From Bacillus sp. JCM 19058 (GTDB lineage: Bacteria; Bacillota; Bacilli; Bacillales_H; Bacillaceae_D): 64,000 bases of DNA. Below are positions 9,804 through 19,588 of this stretch, piece after piece. The notes beneath the pieces are model-generated. The model did no database searches. It was not told where the DNA came from and saw nothing but the letters and a program-made list of their open reading frames with translations. Where the stretch lies: the NCBI GenBank assembly GCA_001310555.1, contig BAXO01000004.1, positions 1 through 64,000 of the forward strand. The letters run 5' to 3'. Position 1 is the stretch's first letter. Every line of letters begins with the position of its first letter. The position numbers and the translations under genes were made by a program.

Positions 9804-10190
9804 TCAGAACGAGATTTCTCCGTAACGAAGAAGGGACATAACCACCCTTGCGTAGTTTGGGAACGAACAGGTACATCGTTCCCATTCTTGTGTCAAAACG
9901 TCTGACACGATATCCGAGTAAATAGAGTAAGAAGAACCAATAATTGCCATAACGACTCCAACTGGTATTTCATAAGGGGAAAATATGGTTTTTCCGATGA
10001 GATAGGATGTGACAGTAAGAAGCCCACCCATTAAGGCTGCAGCGGGAAGTAAAAATTCATGCTTGTTCCCAATCAATCTAGCAATATGACAAAATTGACC
10101 GCGCCAGCCGCAGAAACTGAAGCTCTTGCTAAAGCAACACTAAGTAATATTAAAACTCCTCGTCCAACTCCTCTGCCAATCAAGTATAAA
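9804..10190 (-). pseudogene. FecCD-type siderophore ABC permease remnant
   Basis: The minus strand encodes the end of an iron-siderophore permease. VALARASVSAAGAVNFV matches the conserved AAxxVAGxIGFVGL helix region. Then, after a loss of about ten codons and a frame change, it reads RLIGNKHEFLLPAAAL...FSPYEIPVGVVMAIIG. The normal short C-terminus is replaced by an unrelated tail. Most of the gene is missing and there are no partner genes. It is a non-functional scar. Confidence 0.7.
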
Positions 10191-10432
10191 TCACGTAACA
10201 AAAATGTGTCACAAAAATCTTTGTAACAATATTAATTAATATTATTAAGTTAAAGGGCAGTTTAGCGTGGCCACCGACCAACTGAGTGGTTGCTTAATTA
10301 TTGGAAGGAAAGTTTTATCTTTTCGCGAATTCATTATACATGCCGAAATTACAAAATTCGCAAAAAAAATCGCGGTAGAGCATTGGAAAGAGCATTTTAA
10401 TTTGCTATAACTCCTAAGAGAGGTGATTACGC

Positions 10433-10841
10433 ATGAATCAAAGACCGTCAGAAGAAGAATATGCCGGGGACTTCGGAGAGTATATCCAGTTGGTGCCGGA
10501 TGGCAACATCATCGACATTCTGCTCGCCCAAGAAAAGCAAATGACCGAGATGCTGGCATCGTTGACCGAAAGCCATGGCGCGTATCGGTATGCGGAAGGA
10601 AAATGGACGCTAAAAGAAGTCGTGGGCCACATCGCAGACGGAGAACGCGTCATGACCTACCGCCTGCTCCGGTTCGCAAGAGGGGACCAGACGCCTCTGT
10701 CCGGTTTCGACCAGGAATTGTTCGTGCCTCCTTTCGGAAGCTGGACAACCGCGCAATTGGCCGAAGACTACCGGGCCGTACGGCATCGCAGGACACGAGA
10801 TTCATCACATGGGGGTCATCCGAAATCGGTATTTGAGTTAG
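10433..10841 (+). pseudogene. DinB-family gene with internal deletion, foreign base composition
   Basis: The first 113 codons encode a DinB/YfiT-like four-helix metal-binding hydrolase (EYIQLVPDGNIIDILLAQEK, then KWTLKEVVGHIADGERVM with its histidine). After DYRAVR the frame is lost. The usual C-terminus (AGHEIHHMGVIRNRYLS with its metal histidines) follows immediately in another frame and stops at 10841, so about 40 codons have been removed. The gene is clearly richer in GC than its surroundings, which suggests recent transfer. An SD (AGAGAGG) precedes the ATG at 10433. Confidence 0.75.
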
Positions 10842-10858
10842 TTGTCCGGAAAATCGGG

Positions 10859-10898
10859 ACGGAAGCTGCGCGGAAAACGCGGCTTCCGTTCTTTCTTT
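10859..10898 (+). terminator. Rho-independent terminator of the DinB-family gene
   Basis: ACGGAAGC-tg-CGCG pairs with CGCG-GCTTCCGT around a GAAAA-type loop and is followed by TCTTTCTTT. It is GC-rich like the gene before it, so the gene and its terminator arrived together. Confidence 0.8.
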
Positions 10899-11078
10899 AT
10901 GGCAGCCTTCCCGCCCCGTTCGTAGACTGATATGAAGAGAGACAAGACGGGTTGAAAAAAGCAGCAGCGATTGGTTGCAGACTGGATTTTGTCTAAAAAT
11001 GAAAAGCAAATAATAATCTCAAACAAGAAAAAATCAAGGCCTCTACCTTAAGCTAACGAAGAACGAGAGCTCAATACA

Positions 11079-11372
11079 TCATACGAATGACAAACAAGGA
11101 TTGGTGGTTATTCCGCAAAAGGGCGCGATTTTGAATAAAAACTTTATTTTACCCCCATCCAAAACAGGACGGGGGTATGCGTTTTGGAAGTATTTAACTT
11201 TATTATAACCTTGACATTTCCTTATTGCGGGTGGTGTCAGCTTCGCTGGTACTCCCCCTATCAGCTGCTCACACAGCCACTCAAGCATCGACATCATCGG
11301 GTGCTCTGACATGAATTGCAGTAGCATGTGTTCTAAAGATTCGGTAGAATTCGAGTAAGCCATCGTTTTCAA
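11079..11372 (-). mobile_element. IS256-family transposase remnant
   Basis: The ORF starts MAYSNSTESLEHMLLQF and continues to MLEWLCEQL, the typical N-terminus of IS256-type transposases in Bacillaceae, preceded by AAAGGAG. After about 37 residues the sequence jumps to non-transposase codons. The DDE catalytic core is missing, so this is an internally deleted copy. The 97-residue reading frame is therefore a chimera of the transposase start and downstream flank. I could not define terminal repeats. Confidence 0.65.
11150..11177 (-). terminator. Hairpin inside the IS256-type scar
   Basis: TACCCCC-a-TCC pairs with GGA-c-GGGGGTA around a short loop. On the minus strand it is followed by AAAATAAAGTTTTT. 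It is probably the terminator region downstream of the ancestral transposase gene. Confidence 0.45.
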
Positions 11373-11556
11373 CTCCTTTGGGTTTGCTAGGCACTTACCT
11401 TGTCGGAGTCGACGATGGTTTTTCCTTTATTCTCTTTTTGCGAACTTTATTATACGTGATCCTAATGTACCCAGTTTTATATAACCTTTCCACATTCTTA
11501 ATACCGTAACAAAATGAGGGGCCACAAAAGAAAACAAAACCTCATTTTCAAAAAAC

Positions 11557-11583
11557 ACATGCCGAATTCTGCATGTATTTTTT
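11557..11583 (+). terminator. Small terminator-like hairpin
   Basis: ACATGC pairs with GCATGT across an 8-base loop, followed by A and T6. It would insulate the downstream catabolic operon from upstream transcription. Confidence 0.5.
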
Positions 11584-11783
11584 GTTGTGTGCGGAGCCTG
11601 TTCGACAGAAAATGTAACGAGAATGTAGAAGAAATCTGACTTAGGAGGATAAAATTAGCGATAGGCAACAAAAAAAATTAATACTTTATTGTGAATAGGA
11701 AACAATTACTCAAGCTTTTCTGAATGCTAAGATTAAATTATCTCCGGAACACTAAATATTTAGAAAAGAGGTTTTTTTGTTAT

Positions 11784-12835
11784 ATGAACTACCAATTAAT
11801 TCGCTGTGATATGGAGCATCCTGGGGATGTTTCATCTTTAGAGAAATTGTTAAAGGAAGAACACATTAAAGCAGAGGACATGAAAGCGATTATTGCTCAG
11901 ACGGAAGGGGACGGATATGCGAGAGGGTATGCCACGTTGGCTTTTCAGCTCTTATTATCAGAAAAGTTGAACATTAGTAAGCAAGAAGTGTTCGATACGA
12001 TTCCAATGATGATGATTGGCAAGACGGGGGATTAATGACGCCTCATTATACGCTCTTTATTAAAAATGAGAATGGAGTATTAAACCAAATAGGTTCGGAA
12101 AAACGGTTCGCGTTTGGGGTTACTTCAACGCCTATCTTAAAAAGTGATGAGATCGGGACATTAAAACAGCTTGATTTAGTGACAGAAGCTGTTCAACAGG
12201 CGATTTTAGAAGCGGGAATTGAGTCGTTGGAGGATGTGAAGTGTGTCGAAGTGAAGGCTCCGTGGGGTGTCGGAGGAACTCTATCAAAAGCCGCATCTGC
12301 ATTAGGGGCAGCTGTCGCTTTGCAAGAAGTGAGTCGAGAAGACATTAAAGCAGAAAGTCTAAACCGAGATCATTCTCTTTACTCGAATAAAACATCAGTA
12401 TCTGCTGGCCAAGAGCAAGTGGCTGTCAAAGTGATTGTCATGGGGAACTCAACTACTTCCGAAAGTGATTTGTATATTGGTGCAGGATGATGGCAGATGC
12501 ACTGGATTTAAAAGGGATGCAGGAAGCGTTTCGCGATGCGGGACTCAAAACCGATACTTTTTTTTAACGAGAGAACAACAGGAGCAAGTAGTCAACGTTT
12601 TTGTTAATGCGGGGCCGATGCGATTCAAACGGTTCGTGGTAAACGACATACGATCCATACAGATGCTCTGGCGATGCATGCTGGGATTGTAGCGAAAGCA
12701 GTAGCGAATGCCGTTGTGGGCAGTTATGTCGGCGAAACTCGGATTTTATGTTCAGCTGGTTCGGAACATCAAGGACCTCAAGGAGCTAATTTAATTGCAC
12801 CGGTTATACGAGTTACGGAAGGAGGGCGCTTGTGA
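11784..12835 (+). CDS. Ring-opening amidohydrolase, cyanuric acid hydrolase/barbiturase family (four frame changes)
   Basis: Pieces in successive frames rebuild one protein of about 350 residues. It starts MNYQLIRCDMEHPGDVSSLE and runs through IIAQTEGDGYARGYA, MTPHYTLF, VEVKAPW, ASALGAAVALQEV, TSVSAGQEQ and VRGKRHTIHTDALAMHAG to SAGSEHQGPQGANLIAPVIR. These match the three homologous units and the Lys/Ser-bearing motifs of AtzD/TrzD/barbiturase enzymes, which open cyclic imide rings. The breaks are at G-runs (12025-12029, about 12488, about 12611-12614) and a T8 run near 12558-12565; each needs one base. The stretch between VEVKAP and ASALG is about 15-20 residues shorter than in AtzD. The stop overlaps the next start as GTGA. 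Exact substrate is unknown. Confidence 0.8.
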
Positions 12836-13836
12836 ATTATTCTGGATGGAAAAACTATCATGCTCATATTGATAAAGGATTTTTAGTCCCGCCGAATTTG
12901 TATAAAGATGAACCTGCACCGATACGCGCAAAGCGGACAAGAGATGCGAAAGTTCTATTGTCCAAGGAGGAAATTAAAGGAGCTGCTAAGTTAGCACTTG
13001 AAAAAATGCACCAATACGGTACGACTTATGTGCGTACTCATGTTGATGTCGATCCGTTGTTTGAGTTACGAGCAGTCGAGGCACTTCTTGAAGTCCAGCA
13101 AGAATGGAGAGATAGACTTGTTCTTGATCTTGTTGCTTTTAATCAAGAAGGCTTTGATCGATTTCCAGAAACGGAAGTTCTTCTTCGTGAGGCAATTAGG
13201 CTGGGTGTAAATGGGGTTGGTGGTCATACAAGTATGGACCAAGACGGAAAAGCACATATCAATAAAATCATCGAAATTGCTGAGGAAGGGAACCTCGACT
13301 GGATTGAATTCATACGGATGAAACGGGAAGGGCCGATGACTTTAACCTGCCATATTTGGCCAAGGTGACAACGGAAAAAGAGTTAAAAAAATAAAGTGAC
13401 AGCCATCCATTGTTGTTCGTTAGCGAACGTTGAGGACAAGCTCGCAATGGACACGATTGAAGCGGTCGCGAAATCAGGAATGACGGTCACGACTTGTCCT
13501 ACGGCGATCGCGACACGTTCTTTAACTAGAGTAAAAGAATTAGCGAAAGCAGGGGTGACGATTCAACTTGGTTCAGATAATCTGAGAGATTATTTCAACC
13601 CATTAGGAAGCGGCAATATGCTTCAATATGGTCAACTACTCGCATATGTATTACGTTTTTACGAATCAAACGAAATTGACCAAATTATGAATTGGCTGGA
13701 GGCGGAACCAGAGAATGAACGAGTGAAGCTACAATTAAATGCGTTGCGTATCGAGCTATCCTATCCATTAAAAACGAATACTGACTTGCTAGCCGAGGTG
13801 CCAGCCCGCTCATTGGGGCTGTTCGTTAATGATTAA
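12832..13836 (+). CDS. Cytosine-deaminase-like amidohydrolase (frame changes)
   Basis: This is a metal-dependent TIM-barrel amidohydrolase of the CodA type. The GTG start overlaps the preceding stop and follows GGAGGG. Metal-binding sites can be followed: NYHAHID near residue 10, RTHVDVDP, HTDETGRADDF in the shifted segment near 13310-13350, IHCCSLANV, and GSDNLRDYFNPLGSGNMLQ, which parallels the GHDDxFDPW motif of cytosine deaminase. Breaks lie near 13300 and at the A-run near 13384-13391. The family deaminates or hydrolyses cyclic amidines, giving a natural partner for the ring-opening enzyme before it. The substrate is not determined. Confidence 0.78.
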
Positions 13837-13859
13837 ATGAAATGCAAGGGGGAATAACC

Positions 13860-14692
13860 ATGCAGTCAACAAAAATGAAGGTGGGAACTATCCGTGCAAA
13901 TACCCTTATTAAGAAAAGGAAGGTTCAAATTCCACAGTTTCTCTGGTCGATACTGACATTAGTAGGGTTAGGGGTCTTATGGCAAGCTCTAACGGTTTTG
14001 CTGGATATGCCAAGCTATATTCTCCCTTCACCGCTGGAGATCATTATGAAATTTATCACAGATTTTAGTCTCATTTTCAGCCACTCACTTACAACGTTAT
14101 CAGAAGTATTGTTAGGATTTGGCTTAAGTTTACTAGTTGGTGTGCCGCTTGCGATTTCGATTGTGTATTCACGTTACTTAGCGACTTCTTTTTATCCAAT
14201 TATCATTGCGATTCAATGTATTCCAATGGTCTCGGTTGCTCCCATTCTTGTCATTTGGTTTGGCTATGGTTTAGCTACAAAGGTTCTTCTCGCTAGTTTA
14301 ATTTCCTTTTTTTCCGATTGTGATTAATTCAGTTGTTGGGTTCCGTTCCCTTGATTCAGATATGCATGACCTCGGTCGTTCGATTGGGATTTCGGAATGG
14401 AAAATTTTTTTACTACCTACGGCTGCCAAATGCTTTGCCCCATCTTTTTGGTGGATTTAAGGTGGGGATTACGCTAGCGGTGGTCGGCGCTATTGTTGGG
14501 GAGTTTGTAGCGTCAGAGAGGGGGCTGGGCTATTTACAACTAACCGCTAATAACCGGTTAGATACAGTGATGGTATTTGCGACATTATTGGCACTAGCTC
14601 TTCTTGGCATGTTGTTGTTCTTTGCTGTACATCTTGTGGAGAGGCTTGTGATGCCTTGGTATAACGCAACAAAAGCTGAAGGAGGTAAATAA
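13860..14692 (+). CDS. ABC transporter permease, SsuC/ThiX-type (two frame changes)
   Basis: This BPD-type permease has about six membrane helices. The N-terminal half (WQALTVLLDMPSYILPSP) is typical of the nitrate/sulfonate/pyrimidine-precursor class. The EAA-loop region (RSLDSDMHDLGRSIGISEWKIFF) lies between two T7 runs (14307-14313 and 14405-14411), where the frame changes. The C-terminal half contains GGFKVGITLAVVGAIVGEFVASERGLGYL. AAGGGGG precedes the ATG. It is followed one base later by the ATPase gene. The permease probably imports the substrate of the upstream hydrolases. Confidence 0.85.
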
Positions 14693-14693
14693 G

Positions 14694-15489
14694 GTGACGA
14701 CAAAATTAGAACTAAATAATGTTGGAAAAATTTTTAGTACTAAATCTGGTGAGATTCAAGCACTTAAAAATATTTATCTCTCGATAGAACCTGGGGAATT
14801 CTTAGCGGTTGTTGGTCCAAGTGGGTGCGGGAAAAGTACGATTATGAGAATTATTGCTGGATTAGAGAAACCGTCAAGTGGTGAAGTCGTCATTAATCAT
14901 ACGCCTTTGAAGAAAATAGCGGAAGGATCAGCAGTAGTTTTTCAAAAAGATGTGTTGCTGGCATGGCGTACGATTTTAGAAAATGTTTTGTTTCCTTTGG
15001 AAGTAAAAGGCATTACCTGGTTTCATCGTGAAAATTACCAAACGAATCGCGCGAAGGCTATGGAATTATTAGAATCGGTTGGGTTAAAAGGATTTGAAGA
15101 TAAATACCCCCATGAACTATCCGGTGGCATGCGGCAACGAGTCTCTATCTGTCGGGCATTAATCCAAGATCCGAAGCTATTACTAATGGATGAACCATTT
15201 GGAGCATTAGATGCCTTAACGAGAGAGCAGATGATGTATGACCTTTTAAAGTTATCAAATAAATTTGGTTTTACGACGATTTTTATTACCCACAGTATTG
15301 AAGAAGCGATTTTCTTGTCTGATAAAGTAGTGGTGATGTCAGAAAGGCCGGGAACAATTTTGAAGGAAATTCCAGTTCAATTAAAAAAGACCACGCAATG
15401 CTCAAGCAAGAAGGCAACCAGAGTTTGATAAACATGTGAAGGAAGTCCGAACCATTTTTAAATCACAAGGGATTTTAGCAGAGGCATAA
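14694..15489 (+). CDS. ABC transporter ATPase, SsuB/TauB-type (one frame change)
   Basis: The nucleotide-binding subunit has Walker A GPSGCGKST, signature LSGGMRQRVSICRAL, Walker B LLLMDEPFGALD and the H-switch ITHS. The open frame stops at 15428. One base near the A6 run 15386-15391 restores the natural tail (FDKHVKEVRTIFKSQGILAEA) to the stop at 15489. It lies between the permease and the binding protein in one transcription unit. Function as importer ATPase is firm; the cargo is inferred from the neighbouring N-heterocycle enzymes. Confidence 0.88.
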
Positions 15490-15515
15490 TCCAAATTAAC
15501 AGGGGGTACTGATTA

Positions 15516-16571
15516 ATGGCGGTCTTAAAAAGGACAGTACGAGCCGTGCTTTTTACAGCCATATTGGCAGGGTGTGGGGATTCTGAGTCAGCGAAAACAG
15601 AATCAACGGAATCGGATGCAGAGGTAGCGACAGAAGCGACAGTCGATGGTATCGGTGAACCTGAGACAACAGATGTGACATTACGGTTGAATTGGAAGTT
15701 TAAAGGGGAGTTTGCTCCCTTAATTATGACCAAAGAAAAAGGCTTTTTTGAAGAGTACGGGTTAAATGTTGAGGTGTTAGAAGGAAATGGTTCGGCATCG
15801 GTTATGCAAGCTGTTGCCCAAGGTCAGGAGGATTTTGGGATTACATCAACGGTTGAACCTGCTCAAGGATTAGTTGAAGGAATGCCGATTAAAATGATTG
15901 CCTCTTATATGAGCCGTTCGCCGTTTTTAATTGTGTCTCATCCCGATACACCAGTTGAGACGCCAAAGGATCTCGAAGGTAAGAGCATTTCTATTTCGAT
16001 ATCGTCTTCTTTAACGAATGTTTTCCCTAATTTTCTGCAGGCGAATGGGGTTGATGAATCGAAGGTGAAAGCACTACCGGTCGAAACATCAGCGAGAAAT
16101 AGTTTGTTCTTAAATAAAGAAGTCGAAGCGGTGGCTATCTTTTCAACAAATGAGTATCCCGTTTTTGAACAACAAATGGGAGTAGACTTAACTCCGTTAT
16201 ATTTAGCAGATTATGGCTTTGATTTAGCAAGTTTGACGATTATTAGTAACGATAAATTTATAGAAGAAAATCCAAACACTGTGAAACGTTTTTTAGCCGC
16301 CTTAAATAAAGGGTTTGAATACACTTTTGATCATACACAAGAAGCAGCTGAAAATTCAGCAGAGCTCTTTCCTGAGGCAATAGATGTTGAGACTGCGAAA
16401 GGACAAATTGAAAGGTTAGAGGAGATTGCTCTATTTGATGGTGTCCCTTACGGTTGGATGTCGTCAGAAAACATGGAGCGAACCCTCGATATTTTAGAAG
16501 AAAGTGAGCTAATTACAGAGCGCTTTGAAGTGGAAAGATATTTTACAAATGAGTTTTTGACACAAGATTAA
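15516..16571 (+). CDS. Solute-binding lipoprotein, NMT1/THI5-like
   Basis: This 351-residue lipoprotein has its lipobox cysteine at residue 20, followed by an acidic Ser/Thr/Glu-rich linker. The mature domain starts VTLRLNWKFKGEFAPLIM and has KGFFEEYGLNVEVLEGNGSA, the ligand-binding pattern of the NMT1/THI5 and SsuA family that binds pyrimidine precursors and other small organic molecules. AGGGGG lies upstream of the ATG. The frame is intact. It completes the importer with the preceding permease and ATPase. Confidence 0.85.
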   Translation: MAVLKRTVRAVLFTAILAGCGDSESAKTESTESDAEVATEATVDGIGEPETTDVTLRLNWKFKGEFAPLIMTKEKGFFEEYGLNVEVLEGNGSASVMQAVAQGQEDFGITSTVEPAQGLVEGMPIKMIASYMSRSPFLIVSHPDTPVETPKDLEGKSISISISSSLTNVFPNFLQANGVDESKVKALPVETSARNSLFLNKEVEAVAIFSTNEYPVFEQQMGVDLTPLYLADYGFDLASLTIISNDKFIEENPNTVKRFLAALNKGFEYTFDHTQEAAENSAELFPEAIDVETAKGQIERLEEIALFDGVPYGWMSSENMERTLDILEESELITERFEVERYFTNEFLTQD

Positions 16572-16683
16572 CGGGTTTTAAGGGAGATTTTCAGAAATTG
16601 GAGGAACACCGTTTTTAACGAGAGCAGAGGGTAAAAACTGCTTATTAAAACAAACTTTGGATCCTTTTTAGGAGAGGATGAAA

Positions 16684-18382
16684 ATGATTGAGGAAGTAGA
16701 AAAGAGAGGGCTCAGTATTGATGAGTTGTTGCAACTTGCTCCGATGGAAGGTGCTGTAGTTGCTGCTGGATATACAAATACACATAAACTTATTAGCCGT
16801 GTCAACATTATTGGTGGCCCTGATATTTTAGATTGGGTTAGAGAAGATGAGTTTATTATGACGAATGGATATCCATTTCGTGACAACCTTGATGATTTCG
16901 TGAACTTACTCGAAAAGCTACAAGAGAAAAAAAGTAGCGGGAATCGGGATTAAGGTGAGACGGTTTATTCCTACTATTCCTGATAGTTTATTAGAGAAGG
17001 CAAATGAGCTGTATTTCCCGGTAATTGAGATTCCTCCAAGTGCTATTTTTTTTCGGATGTGGTTCGAGTGGCAATGGAGGAAGTTTTTCATAAAGAATCT
17101 GAGCATTTAATTACATTAAATAACCGTGTGCAAGAGTTTAGTATTCAGATTATGCAAGGTAAAGATATTTCAGAAGTGATTTACCACTTAGAAAAGTTAA
17201 TGGGCAATCCGATTATTGTCTATGATTTGGAAGGTAATATTATCGCTCCTTTATTAGAGGAAGTGCTAGATTCGGGTGAAATATTTAAGGTTGCGCAAGA
17301 CATTGAATCTAAGACAGGCATTGGCATTACAACGATCAACGTGAGGAATGAGAAATTTCGTTGTTTTTCTACCCCATTAGCGAACGAAGGGTTATTAAAC
17401 TACATTCCATTTATTTCTTGTGTTGAAACAAATTATAAATTAACAGATGTGGATTGTTTAACGATTGAAAAGATTCGTTCATTGCTAAACATGGAGTTAG
17501 CGAATATAACTGCTCGGAAAAAAATTGAGAAAAAGTATTTGGACCAATTTGTTCAGGACCTGCTTATAGGAGATATGTTAACACGTAGAGACTTGGAAGT
17601 TAGAACGAGTTCATTAGATTTAGATTTAAAAAAAATAAATGGTTCCAAGCCATCATCCTTTCCACAGAAAAGAGCGATGCTTTTACAACAAGTGAAGAAT
17701 TTCAATACTTTATGAAAAACTTATCAGTTACTGTGCATGGGAACGTGTTTAGTACAATATTAAATGGAGAATTTGTATTAGTCGTAGTAGAAGAATCAAA
17801 ATTATACCTTCAACAAACCATTCAAATCATTGATGCAGAATTAGAGAAATTTTACTTATTTAAAAAGCATCAGCCAGATTATCGATTATGTCTTGGAGAA
17901 TCTGTGAATTCGATGGAGAATATTACAACAAGTTACCAACTTGCTGTAAATGTAAAAACGATAAGTAAAAAAATTTGCTTTTAAAGATACAATTATTACG
18001 TATAAAGAGCTTCATCTTTTTCGATTGTTATATTTGTTACCTCAAGGAAAAGAAGTAGATGATTATTTAGACGAAATAGTAGGACCATTAGAAAGACATC
18101 AAAAAAAAGGAGAAGAGTATATTGAAACGTTAGAAGTTTATTTTCAATCGAACCGAAACATCAGGCTGACGGCAAATAAACTTTTCACTCATTATAATAC
18201 GATCGTCTATCGAATTGAAAAAAATCTCTTCATTATTAAATCTTGACCTTGAGAACGCAGATAGTAGTTTAGAATTACAAGTGGCATTAAAGTTAAGAAA
18301 AATCCAAAAGAGGACAGGAATGACAAATAGAACGAGTCATCAGGCTAGAATGATTACATTGGAAGAGGAGGAGTTAAAATGA
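16684..18382 (+). CDS. PucR-family transcriptional regulator (several frame changes)
   Basis: The pieces assemble into about 560 residues. An N-terminal PucR sensory domain (GLSIDELLQLAPMEGAVVAAG...DWVREDEFIMTNGYPF) is followed by a long middle region and a C-terminal HTH (FFQSNRNIRLTANKLFTHYNTIVYRIEKI). Breaks fall at A7 (16927-16933), T8 (17046-17053), and A-runs near 17629, 17970 and 18222. ATG 16684 is six bases after GGAGAGG and is preferred to the ATG at 16678. PucR proteins activate purine, pyrimidine and related N-compound catabolism, which fits the upstream operon. The last codons, after ALKLRKIQ, run into the flank of an IS3 remnant. Confidence 0.82.
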
Positions 18383-18602
18383 ACCAACAATGATATTGTT
18401 CATACTCAACCGGTGTCATATAACCTAATGATGAATGCATCCTCTTGGTGTTGTAAAACATTTCAATGGACTCAAAAATAGCATTCTGGGCTTGACGCAT
18501 GTTTGTGAACCTTTCTCCAGCCATGAGTTCGGTTTTGAGCGTCTTGTAAAAAGACTCCATAACCGCATTGTCATATGGATCACCTAGTCGAGACATACTC
18601 AT
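18354..18602 (-). mobile_element. IS3-family transposase OrfB, C-terminal remnant
   Basis: The ORF carries GDPYDNAVMESFYKTLKTE, containing the last catalytic Glu of the DDE integrase core, and FYNTKRMHSSLGYMTPVEYE, the characteristic C-terminus of IS3/IS150-type transposases. The first two catalytic acids are missing and the reading frame begins at the truncation point. The remnant ends within the last codons of the PucR gene. I could not see terminal inverted repeats. Confidence 0.8.
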
Positions 18603-18815
18603 ACTGAAGATGAGGGAGTTTGGGCTTCCGAAAACCTGAAGCCCAAAATGGGAAGGTCAGAGCCCGAAAGAAGACTATAATCAACTTGTTGATTTCGCTT
18701 ATGCGTTAGACAAGTCTGTGTCCGGAGCAACTGCACGTTTACTTCAGGAGTCGTTTAAACTCCAACATCGTCCGATACTTTATTGAGACTCATGTGATGT
18801 CAGGCTTGGACCACA

Positions 18816-18986
18816 ATAGAAAAAAAACAGCTAAAAGAAGTGCTTAAATTTATTAACGAAAATAACTCTGAAGCTGACCAGATTTCGCTTTTGCACTTGA
18901 TTGATTGGAATTCTGAGAATTTCATGCAACAGGCTGGGAATATGAAAAATGCAGTTAGCGAATTTTTGAATCAAATGCGTTCATAA
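18816..18986 (+). pseudogene. Unrecognised ORF tail
   Basis: An open frame without a start codon reads KQLKEVLKFINENNSEADQ...AVSEFLNQMRS and ends at TAA 18986, just before a terminator. A second fragment, FAYALDKSVSGATARLL, lies in another frame at about 18691-18741 and may belong to the same ancestral gene. I do not recognise the family. The 5' part was probably lost when the IS3 element came or left. Confidence 0.35.
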
Positions 18987-18987
18987 G

Positions 18988-19027
18988 GATGCTCCTGACA
19001 TATTGTTGTCTGGAGTATTTTTTTTCT
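18988..19027 (+). terminator. Rho-independent terminator
   Basis: TGCTCCTGACA pairs with TGTCTGGAGTA (one mismatch and one G-U pair), followed directly by T8. It ends the orphan ORF. Confidence 0.75.
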
Positions 19028-19154
19028 GTAATGATATACTACAAACGTTTACAACAAACGCATAAAGTAAACGTACATTTAAATAAAAATAAACAAACAA
19101 TTGTAACAAACACTTGTAGTAAACGATTTAAGATTACTTAACAAATTTCAGGGC

Positions 19155-19568
19155 GGAGCTGACGCGTATGGACCACTTGCCCTTGAAGAACATCATGGCT
19201 TATTTTGGTACGGGGTACACACTGCTGAGATGCTGTATAGTATTTTAGGAAAAGGCTGCAAGCAAGTATCGGTGATTAAAAATAATGACTATGATTTGAT
19301 TATTGGAGAATGGCAGGATGGCCGTTTTGGCAGCTTAAGAGGAAATCGTAAAGGAAATAATATATTTGGTACAACAATTCATTACCAAAAGGGAATTGAA
19401 TTTGTGAATGTAGCTGGTAAGCCGTATTATGCCTCACTGTTAGAAGTCATTATGCCATTTTTCCAAACTGGAAATGCAGCGATTCCAATCGATGAAACAG
19501 TCGAGATCATTCGTTTTCTAGAAGCTGCGAATGAAAGCCGTCGAACCGGAGAAACGGTGAAATTATAG
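19155..19568 (+). pseudogene. Gfo/Idh/MocA-type oxidoreductase, C-terminal fragment
   Basis: The open frame starts without an ATG at GADAYGPLALEEHHGLFWYGVHTAE and runs to TAA 19568. It has the layout of the C-terminal alpha/beta domain of sugar dehydrogenases, including the GVHTAEMLYSILG helix with a catalytic-type histidine and a closing IIRFLEAANESRRTGETV helix. The NAD-binding Rossmann half is absent; upstream is AT-rich sequence without coding pattern. It precedes a sugar-phosphate epimerase gene by 20 bases, so it was once part of that operon. Confidence 0.7.
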
Positions 19569-19588
19569 AGGGGAAGGAGGACACATTC

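Noticed and set aside
10228..10243. 16-bp palindrome AATATTAATTAATATT
   Set aside because: Low-complexity AT sequence; palindromes like this are expected by chance here.
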